Positions 7,468 to 12,654 of a stretch of 12,654 nucleotides of DNA are shown here, in pieces. Made by a program: the position numbers and the translations under genes. The notes beneath the pieces are model-generated. The model was given only the letters and a program-made list of their open reading frames with translations, did no database searches and had not been told where the DNA came from. Position 1 is the first letter of the stretch. Every line of letters begins with the position of its first letter. This DNA is from UMGS2069 sp900557585 (GTDB lineage Bacteria; Bacillota; Clostridia; Christensenellales; UBA1242), in the NCBI GenBank assembly GCA_902476355.1, contig CABSCS010000020.1:1-12654 (forward strand). The letters run 5' to 3'.

Positions 7468-8553
7468 ATGAAAAAGAAAGAAACCATTGTTGTTGGAATG
7501 AGCGGTGGAGTTGACAGTTCCATTGTTGCCCTTAAACTCAAAAAACAGGGCTATAATGTTATTGGTCTTTTCATGAAAAACTGGGAAGAAAACACCGACA
7601 CCGGTCACTGCACAAGCGAACAAGACTTTGAAGATGTTAAAAAGGTTTGCACCAAACTTGACATTCCATATTATTCAGTGAACTTTTCAAAAGAATATAT
7701 GGACAGAGTGTTCTCATATTTCCTTGACGAATATAAAAAAGGAAGAACCCCAAACCCAGACGTTCTTTGCAACCGCGAAATAAAGTTTGGCCCATTTCTT
7801 GAATATGCAAAAAGCCTTGGTGCCGACTATATTGCAACTGGTCACTATGCCCAAGTTGAAAGAAAAAACGGACTTGTATATTTGAAAAAAGCCGTAGACG
7901 ACAACAAAGACCAAACATACTTTTTGAACCAACTAAACCAAGACCAACTTGGCTTTACACTTTTTCCAATTGGTGACATGAAAAAACCCGACCTTCGTGC
8001 TCTTGCTGAAAAATATGACCTTTCAACCGCACACAAAAAAGACAGCACCGGCATTTGCTTTATTGGTGAAAGAAACTTCAAAAACTTTTTGAAAGAATTT
8101 TTGCCAGCAAAGCCAGGAAAAATTGTAGACATTGACACAGGCAACGAAATTGGAACTCATGACGGACTTATGTACTATACAATTGGTCAACGCCGTGGGC
8201 TTGGAATTGGCGGTGGATTCAGCGAAAACAACGGACGCTGGTTTGTTGTTAAAAAAGACATTGAAAAGAACATTCTCTATGTTTGTTGCGGGCTTGAAGA
8301 TTGCCTTTATTCTTCGGGGCTTGTAACCTATAAAGTAAACTGGATTCCAAAAGAGCCAGACAAAAAAGAGTTCGACTGCACAGCAAAGTTCCGCTATCGT
8401 CAACCAGCGCAAAAAGTTCATGTGAAAATTGAAGAAAACCGCATCACCGTAACTTTTGCCGAAAAGCAAAAAGCCATAACAGAAGGTCAATGGGTTGTTT
8501 TCTATGACGGCGACTATTGCCTTGGTGGCGGAATTATTGAAGAAAAGTTTTAA
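7468..8553 (+). CDS. mnmA: tRNA-specific 2-thiouridylase MnmA
   Basis: A 361-residue cytosolic enzyme that activates U34 of Lys, Glu and Gln tRNAs with ATP and replaces O2 with sulfur to give s2U34, needed for accurate decoding. The PP-loop SGGVDS is at 12-17, with FMKNW at 35-39 as in the family. Catalytic Cys101 lies in PNPDVLCNREIKF, and Cys197, which carries the persulfide, lies in STGICFIG. ATGHYA (123-128) and the GQRRGLGIGG segment are also canonical. The length matches the family's usual size. The ATG follows AGAAGGA, 10 bases after the desulfurase stop, making a compact sulfur-relay operon. A hairpin terminator follows about 95 bases downstream. Confidence 0.97.
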   Translation: MKKKETIVVGMSGGVDSSIVALKLKKQGYNVIGLFMKNWEENTDTGHCTSEQDFEDVKKVCTKLDIPYYSVNFSKEYMDRVFSYFLDEYKKGRTPNPDVLCNREIKFGPFLEYAKSLGADYIATGHYAQVERKNGLVYLKKAVDDNKDQTYFLNQLNQDQLGFTLFPIGDMKKPDLRALAEKYDLSTAHKKDSTGICFIGERNFKNFLKEFLPAKPGKIVDIDTGNEIGTHDGLMYYTIGQRRGLGIGGGFSENNGRWFVVKKDIEKNILYVCCGLEDCLYSSGLVTYKVNWIPKEPDKKEFDCTAKFRYRQPAQKVHVKIEENRITVTFAEKQKAITEGQWVVFYDGDYCLGGGIIEEKF

Positions 8554-8641
8554 CTCTTCCCCACTTGCAAAAATAAACAAACAAAAATAACTTTGAAATA
8601 AAAAACAAGAAAACAAAAAATTATTCAAAAAATATGCAAAC

Positions 8642-8672
8642 AAAAAAAACAGCGAAATATCTCGCTGTTTTT
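8642..8672. terminator. Bidirectional terminator between mnmA and gpmI
   Basis: ACAGCGA (8649-8655) pairs with TCGCTGT (8662-8668) around a 6-base loop. A run of A precedes it and a run of T follows, extending the stem. It serves mnmA on the plus strand and gpmI on the minus strand. Confidence 0.87.
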
Positions 8673-8718
8673 CTTTATTTGTTTATTCAAATTTTGGCAT
8701 GTATGCGTGAAGATTGCC

Positions 8719-10218
8719 CTAAAAAAGTGGTTTTTCCATATTTGATGGTATCTCAATATTTAATAATTTCAACACTGTTGGTGCAACATTTGCAAGCACA
8801 CCATTTGAAATAAGTTTTGCATTTTTATGTTTGTCTGAAACAAGCCAAAGTGGAACTGGATTTGTTGAGTGTGCAGTTGAAACTTTTCCATTTGGCAAAA
8901 TCATTTCTTCGGCATTTCCATGGTCGGCTGTCACAATCGCGTCGCCACCACAGTCAAGTGTGGTTTTTGCAATTTCATAGGCACATTTATCAACAATCTT
9001 GATGCATTTTTTCACGGCTTCAAGGTTGCCAGTGTGACCAATCATGTCTGGGTTTGAAAGGTTCACAAGCACAAAATCATATTTTTTGCTTTTCACAGCG
9101 TCGCAAACCGCTTTTGTAATTTCTTTTGCACGCATCTCTGGAAATTCTGCAAAGTTTTGAACATCAATTGTGTCAATAAGTTTGCGGTCTTCGCCAGGAT
9201 ATGGCTCTTCAATTCCACCATTAAAGAAGAAAGTTACATGAGCATATTTTGTTGTTTCGCTTGTGTGAAATTGTTTCATTTTATGGTCTGAAATAATACG
9301 AGACAAGTTGTCTTCTACCTTTTCAGGCGGAAAAGCAACATCAACATTCACAAAGTTGTCGGCATATTCAGTCATGGTGACAAAGCAAAGGTCACTAAAC
9401 TTTTTGGTTTTAAAGCCGTCAAAAGTTTCTTGTGTAATTGCATCGGTGATTTCTCTTGGACGGTCGGTTCTATAATTGAACAAAATCACAGAGTCGCCAT
9501 CTTGAATTTTTCCGTTTTCATCAACAACTGTTGGCAAAATGAACTCATCGGTGTGCCCATTTTCATAGTTCCACAAAATTGCTTTTTCTGGGTCAGAAAC
9601 AGTGTTCTCACCCTTTCCATAAACATAAAGGTCATATGCCTTTTCAACGCGGTCATAGCGCTTCTCACGATCCATTGCATAAACTCTTCCGCAAACGTCA
9701 GCAATTTTTGCCTTTCCCTTTACGGCTGAAAGCAAATCTTTCATGAAACCAACACCACTTTGAGGGTCGGTGTCACGTCCGTCTGAAATAAAGTGGATAT
9801 AAATCTTTTTCAATCCAGCATTGTTTGCAATGTCAACAAGGGCTTCAAGATGGCTGAGGTGTGAGTGTACCCCACCAGTAGAGCAAAGTCCAATAAAGTG
9901 AAGCGCGCTATTGTTCTTTTTTGCATGCTCAATTGCCTTTACAATTGCTTTATTATCTTTGAATGTGTTCTTTTCAATTTCTTTATTGATTTTCATCATG
10001 TCTTGATAAAGAATTCTTCCCGCACCAAGATTAAGATGTCCAACCTCGCTGTTTCCCATTTGTCCAGGTGTAAGCCCAACCGACTCTCCACTTGCACCAA
10101 TAAGTGTGTGTGGATATTTATCAAGTTTGTCAAGATTTGGTGTTCCTTGAAGTGCAATTGCGTTGCCTTCGGTTTTTTCTGAATAGCCAAATCCGTCCAT
10201 AATTACAAGTGTAACCAT
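8719..10218 (-). CDS. gpmI: 2,3-bisphosphoglycerate-independent phosphoglycerate mutase
   Basis: A 499-residue metalloenzyme of the alkaline phosphatase superfamily that interconverts 3- and 2-phosphoglycerate in glycolysis and gluconeogenesis, normally with two Mn ions. All key residues are present: Asp8 in MDGFG, phospho-accepting Ser57 in GQMGNSEVGH, His118 in GGVHSH, ISDGRDTDP (144-152), the phosphate-binding NYRTDRPRE (248-256), NPDMIGHTGN (389-398) with Asp391 and His395, DHGN (432-435), and His450 in TAHST. The length is slightly short but complete. The start has AAGGAG about 8 bases upstream. The gene is monocistronic, with its own promoter and a shared terminator. It ends with TAG, and the frame stays open for 11 more codons to a TAA at 8685-8683. 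Confidence 0.97.
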   Translation of the reverse strand: MVTLVIMDGFGYSEKTEGNAIALQGTPNLDKLDKYPHTLIGASGESVGLTPGQMGNSEVGHLNLGAGRILYQDMMKINKEIEKNTFKDNKAIVKAIEHAKKNNSALHFIGLCSTGGVHSHLSHLEALVDIANNAGLKKIYIHFISDGRDTDPQSGVGFMKDLLSAVKGKAKIADVCGRVYAMDREKRYDRVEKAYDLYVYGKGENTVSDPEKAILWNYENGHTDEFILPTVVDENGKIQDGDSVILFNYRTDRPREITDAITQETFDGFKTKKFSDLCFVTMTEYADNFVNVDVAFPPEKVEDNLSRIISDHKMKQFHTSETTKYAHVTFFFNGGIEEPYPGEDRKLIDTIDVQNFAEFPEMRAKEITKAVCDAVKSKKYDFVLVNLSNPDMIGHTGNLEAVKKCIKIVDKCAYEIAKTTLDCGGDAIVTADHGNAEEMILPNGKVSTAHSTNPVPLWLVSDKHKNAKLISNGVLANVAPTVLKLLNIEIPSNMEKPLF

Positions 10219-10244
10219 TTTCTATTCTCCTTTTTTGCATATAA

Positions 10245-10273
10245 ATTTTATCATTTTGCAAACCGCAAGTCAA
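10245..10273 (-). promoter_or_regulatory. Predicted sigma-A promoter of gpmI
   Basis: On the minus strand TTGACT (10273-10268) and TAAAAT (10250-10245) with a 17-base spacer, 26 bases before the ATG. It is divergent from the trmL promoter, whose -35 box starts about 30 bases away. Confidence 0.7.
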
Positions 10274-10304
10274 AGAAAATTACACAAACAAATTATTCAT
10301 TCAA

Positions 10305-10333
10305 TTGAATTTTTGTCTTTTGTCTGCTATAAT
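10305..10333 (+). promoter_or_regulatory. Sigma-A promoter of trmL with extended -10
   Basis: TTGAAT (10305-10310), a 17-base spacer and TATAAT (10328-10333), with TG at 10325-10326 forming an extended -10. AAGGAG at 10342-10347 then leads to the ATG at 10355, so translation from further upstream is excluded. Confidence 0.83.
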
Positions 10334-10354
10334 ATGTTTTCAAGGAGAAAGAAA

Positions 10355-10846
10355 ATGAATATTGTTCTTGTTGAACCAGAAATTCCGCAAAATGCAGGAA
10401 ACATTGTCAGAACATGTGCCGCAACTGGTTGCAATTTATATATGGTTAAACCTCTTGGTTTTGAACTTTCAGAAAAACATTATAAACGCGCAGGGCTTGA
10501 CTATTTTGACTTTGCAAATGTTTTTGTTGTTGACAGTTTCGACGAACTTTACGAAAAAAATAAAGATAAACAATTTTTCTTTGCAAGCACAAAAAGCAAA
10601 CACACCTATGCAGAGGTTTCCTATCCCGAAGACTGTTTCATTGTTTTCGGAAAAGAGTCATATGGCTTGAAAGAAACCCTTTTGAAAGCACATTATGACG
10701 ATTGCATTCGCATTCCAATGAAAAGCGAAAGAAGGTCATTGAACCTTTCAAACTCGGTTGCAATCATTGTTTATGAAGCACTTCGACAACAAGGTTTTTG
10801 TGGACTTCAAACAGAAGGAAAACTCACAGGAAGAAAAGAAAGTTAA
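10355..10846 (+). CDS. trmL: tRNA (cytidine/uridine(34)-2'-O)-methyltransferase TrmL
   Basis: A 163-residue SPOUT-class (trefoil-knot) methyltransferase that by family transfers methyl from S-adenosylmethionine to the 2'-OH of the wobble nucleotide of leucine tRNAs. It acts as a dimer in the cytosol. The three family motifs are clear: the N-terminal EPEIPQNAGNIVRTC (7-21), FGKESYGL (98-105, usually FGpEs-GL), and the knot segment RSLNLSNSVAI (127-137). The length is standard. A longer frame is open back to 10235, but it would run through the promoter; the ATG at 10355 has a strong AAGGAG 7 bases upstream. It is a single-gene transcript ended by a perfect hairpin. It was formerly annotated as CspR in Bacillus. 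Confidence 0.93.
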   Translation: MNIVLVEPEIPQNAGNIVRTCAATGCNLYMVKPLGFELSEKHYKRAGLDYFDFANVFVVDSFDELYEKNKDKQFFFASTKSKHTYAEVSYPEDCFIVFGKESYGLKETLLKAHYDDCIRIPMKSERRSLNLSNSVAIIVYEALRQQGFCGLQTEGKLTGRKES

Positions 10847-10850
10847 GCAT

Positions 10851-10880
10851 AAAAGCACGACAAATCGTGCTTTTATTTTT
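10851..10880 (+). terminator. Rho-independent terminator of trmL
   Basis: A perfect 10-bp stem, AAAAGCACGA (10851-10860) with TCGTGCTTTT (10865-10874), a CAAA loop, then ATTTTT. It starts 5 bases after the trmL stop. Confidence 0.92.
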
Positions 10881-11060
10881 TATCAAAATCCACATCCAAC
10901 CAATAAAAAACGCAACATTTTCCATTTCAAACCGCAAAATTTCACACATTTCCGCACAAAAAACATCACTTTTTGCAGTTTTTATAAACTTTTAGCCACC
11001 GATAGCATATAAACACATCAATAAACCGCAAAAACAACATTTTTACAATATATAAGAATA
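10881..11060. other. AT-rich spacer without recognisable genes
   Basis: About 180 bases between two terminators. Short frames exist on the plus strand, but none has a ribosome site or recognisable product. AACCGCAAAA appears twice (near 10930 and 11024), too little to name an element. I see no RNA gene. Confidence 0.5.
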
Positions 11061-11090
11061 ATAAAAACACACATTTCTGTGTGTTTTTAT
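11061..11090. terminator. Terminator of the 452-residue orphan gene (symmetric hairpin)
   Basis: A perfect 13-bp stem, ATAAAAACACACA (11061-11073) with TGTGTGTTTTTAT (11078-11090), and a 4-base loop. It lies 4 bases past the minus-strand stop. Its T-rich arm followed by further A/T lets it act on the minus strand; as a symmetric stem it may also stop plus-strand read-through from trmL. Confidence 0.82.
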
Positions 11091-11094
11091 TTTA

Positions 11095-12453
11095 CTAATC
11101 CCCAGGTTCTGGGTCTTTATCTTCACTTTTTGCCGATGCTTTAAATCTGTCAAACTTTGCACGCATTTTCGCATTTTTTTCTGCCATGAATTTTCTATAT
11201 TCATCATCAGTAATTGAACTTGTAACATCTTTTGTTTTTTCATAAAATGATTCTGAAAGAAACTCACCGTCATAGGCATTTTCCCATTTTGCTTTTTTGA
11301 TTGCAAGCATTCCATTTGCATATTCGCATTCTGAAAAGTGACATGCCATTTCATTCACAATAATTTTTAAGTTTGTGTCACAGTGTGAAACATCAACCCT
11401 GTCATTTGAAAGCACTTCATAAACCAGTTCTGAAATCTCTTTTGGGTCATATGAATGAAGTCTTTCATTGTCTTGAATTTTGTTTTGCACATAAGTTTCA
11501 ACATCTTCTTTTGAAGGGTGTTTCAAAATCGAAGAAACAAAATCATCAGGAACCAAAAGCGAAATTTTCACACCATCAAGATTGCGATAGCAAAGTGCAT
11601 ATTGCTCGGTTCCAACAACTCTTGTTGGTGCCTCTTCATAATAATCATTAGACTCTCTGTCACGATATAAAAAGTTGATTGCAACAACATCTCTTGTGTC
11701 GTCTGGTTCAAGTTTTTCAAAGAAAACTTTGAAAGGTGCATCGTCTGCTTGAACACACTTTTTATATTTTGGGACAATTCTTGCATAATACAAAAGCATT
11801 TGGAAACGGTCACGAGGTTTAACTTTATATTTTTTCACAGCACGAATTGCATGTTGTTTGAAATAGTCATATAAAAGTTGACCTTCAAGTGGCTTGTCAT
11901 TCTCTTTAACGCGAAGTCTGCGATTGTTCTCATCTCCCGACTCGACGATATAGGCGGCATATGCCTTTTGAATAACATCTTTTTCGCTATAATCATCTGC
12001 GGTTTTAAAGTCTTTGTGCGAAAACTCTTCTCTTTTTTCAATTTTTCCACGGAGCACGCCCGCATGAATCATTCTTTCATTCTGGCAAATTACCGATTCA
12101 GAACCAATGTTAACTCCGTTCATGAAAGGGTCATAATTGTTAAGCATACGAACAAGTTTCCCTTCTTTGACTGAGCCAATGGTATATGACAAAATAAAAC
12201 CAGGTCTGTCACGTTTTGTTCTTGGAATGTCTGCAACACGGCGACGGAATTCTTCATCATCTTTTGCAAGAACCGAAACAACTTTCGCCATCGAATAGCC
12301 ATGTCCAGTGTGCCCCATTTGCACTGCTGCGATATAACATGAAAGAGGCTCTCTCACCCCACGTTCGCGAATAGTTTTCAAACTTCCACGACTGCTCATC
12401 ACAACACTATATTTTTTGTCACTACTATTTTTGATATCAGTTTTTCTAACCAT
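11095..12453 (-). CDS. Orphan 452-residue cytosolic protein, function unknown
   Basis: I do not recognise a family. No signal peptide or membrane helix is visible. The first 20 residues are polar, then comes a mixed region (about 20-140) with a Gly/His-rich stretch QMGHTGHGYS (45-54) and basic segments such as RTKRDRPG (78-85). The middle (190-310) is alternately charged and aromatic, which suggests a folded alpha/beta domain. At 357-376 there is a close cluster of possible metal ligands, H357-C358, C371-H372 and C376. The C terminus (about 415-452) is strongly charged and probably helical, then disordered. The ATG has GAGG 10 bases upstream. Its predicted promoter is overlapped by a perfect 18-bp palindrome, suggesting repression. 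It is single-gene, divergent from a tRNA-Ser gene, and ends in TAG before a strong hairpin. Base composition is like its neighbours, so recent transfer is not obvious. It could be a lineage-specific regulator, nucleic-acid-binding protein or stress protein; none of these is supported by a motif. Confidence 0.7.
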   Translation of the reverse strand: MVRKTDIKNSSDKKYSVVMSSRGSLKTIRERGVREPLSCYIAAVQMGHTGHGYSMAKVVSVLAKDDEEFRRRVADIPRTKRDRPGFILSYTIGSVKEGKLVRMLNNYDPFMNGVNIGSESVICQNERMIHAGVLRGKIEKREEFSHKDFKTADDYSEKDVIQKAYAAYIVESGDENNRRLRVKENDKPLEGQLLYDYFKQHAIRAVKKYKVKPRDRFQMLLYYARIVPKYKKCVQADDAPFKVFFEKLEPDDTRDVVAINFLYRDRESNDYYEEAPTRVVGTEQYALCYRNLDGVKISLLVPDDFVSSILKHPSKEDVETYVQNKIQDNERLHSYDPKEISELVYEVLSNDRVDVSHCDTNLKIIVNEMACHFSECEYANGMLAIKKAKWENAYDGEFLSESFYEKTKDVTSSITDDEYRKFMAEKNAKMRAKFDRFKASAKSEDKDPEPGD

Positions 12454-12472
12454 TGAAAATTATCCTCTATAA

Positions 12473-12490
12473 AAATATGATATCATATTT
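12473..12490. promoter_or_regulatory. Perfect 18-bp palindrome, candidate operator
   Basis: AAATATGATATCATATTT is identical to its reverse complement over all 18 bases. It covers the predicted -10 box (12482-12477) of the divergent 452-residue gene, 20 bases before its ATG. No T-run follows on either strand, so it is not a terminator. The position suits binding of a dimeric repressor. Confidence 0.55.
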
Positions 12491-12505
12491 CACATACAAT
12501 TTCAA
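12477..12505 (-). promoter_or_regulatory. Predicted promoter of the 452-residue orphan gene
   Basis: On the minus strand TTGAAA (12505-12500), a 17-base spacer and TATCAT (12482-12477). It is weaker than the other promoters in the window, and its -10 box lies inside the palindrome. Confidence 0.5.
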
Positions 12506-12554
12506 TAGAAAAAACGACAATATTTTGCCTATAAAAATTAAAACAATTTCAATA
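12497..12554. repeat. Direct repeat of 11 bp flanking the intergenic region
   Basis: CAATTTCAATA occurs at 12497-12507 and again at 12544-12554, 47 bases apart start to start. The first copy contains the -35 box of the orphan gene; the second overlaps a 7-5-7 inverted repeat (12547-12565) that includes the tRNA -35 box. Confidence 0.55.
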
Positions 12555-12559
12555 ATCAA

Positions 12560-12588
12560 TTGAAAAAAGCCAATTAGTGTTGTATAAT
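12560..12588 (+). promoter_or_regulatory. Sigma-A promoter of tRNA-Ser
   Basis: TTGAAA (12560-12565), a 17-base spacer and TATAAT (12583-12588). Transcription would begin near 12595, only about 3 bases before the mature tRNA 5' end. Confidence 0.8.
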
Positions 12589-12597
12589 GTTCGTGTT

Positions 12598-12654
12598 GGA
12601 AGCGTATCAAAGCGGTCGTAATGAGCCGCACTCGAAATGCGGTTGTCGGAGTGA
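12598..12654 (+). tRNA. tRNA-Ser (anticodon CGA), 5' part, cut by the window end
   Basis: Acceptor strand GGAAGCG (12598-12604), then TA, D-stem TCA (12607-12609) with TGA (12622-12624) around a loop containing the conserved GG, then G. The anticodon stem CCGCA (12626-12630) pairs with TGCGG (12638-12642), and the loop CTCGAAA puts CGA at 12633-12635. After it begins the long variable arm typical of serine tRNAs (TTGTCGGAGTGA). The T-arm and the acceptor 3' strand lie beyond the window. It decodes UCG. Confidence 0.93.

Noticed and set aside
8023..8643. Minus-strand frame of 206 codons opposite mnmA
   Set aside because: It is antisense to conserved MnmA motifs and its low-complexity composition is that of a shadow frame.
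8719..8721. TAG reassigned to an amino acid
   Set aside because: TAG properly ends the desulfurase and orphan genes before their downstream gene or terminator, and gpmI already has the family's length at its TAG.
10235..10354. Upstream extension of trmL by 40 codons
   Set aside because: It covers the divergent promoters; TrmL starts with the motif at 10355.
10758..11012. Small plus-strand frames overlapping the trmL end and the spacer
   Set aside because: They cross the trmL terminator hairpin, have no ribosome site and show no recognisable sequence.

Overview
The window looks like a chromosomal segment of a low-GC Gram-positive bacterium, most likely an uncultured Firmicutes/Bacillota (Clostridia-like) lineage. 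This is inferred from the AT-rich sequence, strong AGGAG-type ribosome binding sites, sigma-A promoters close to TTGACA/TATAAT, TTG start codons, a cysteine desulfurase-mnmA gene pair, and a secreted glycine/asparagine-rich repeat protein. TAA, TAG and TGA all act as stops, so the standard bacterial code applies. I see no insertion sequence, phage gene or CRISPR array. No intergenic gap exceeds 300 bases.

Layout, left to right. (1) 1-425, minus: N-terminal part of a secreted beta-helix-type surface protein with an exact 25-residue repeat period, cut by the window edge. (2) 590-4124, minus: a two-gene operon, a fused ABC ATPase/FtsX-type permease followed by ttcA, whose start lies one base after the transporter stop. 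(3) 4292-5622, plus: rdgB (nucleotide-pool cleaning) followed 8 bases later by an uncharacterised cytosolic HExxH metallopeptidase-like protein, ending at a bidirectional terminator. (4) 5717-6112, minus: a small three-helix membrane protein. (5) 6330-8553, plus: cysteine desulfurase and mnmA, a sulfur-relay operon for tRNA 2-thiouridine. (6) 8719-10218, minus: gpmI, glycolytic phosphoglycerate mutase. (7) 10355-10846, plus: trmL, tRNA wobble 2'-O-methyltransferase. (8) 11095-12453, minus: an orphan 452-residue protein of unknown function with a perfect 18-bp palindrome over its predicted -10 box. (9) 12598 to the end, plus: the 5' part of a tRNA-Ser(CGA).

Three unlinked transcription units (ttcA, desulfurase-mnmA, trmL) act on anticodon-loop positions 32 and 34 of tRNA, and the desulfurase is a plausible sulfur source for both thiolases. 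Otherwise the region is a patchwork of housekeeping genes in alternating orientation, each with its own promoter and hairpin terminator. The least explained items are the orphan 452-aa gene with its palindromic operator candidate, the rdgB-linked zincin and the repeat surface protein.
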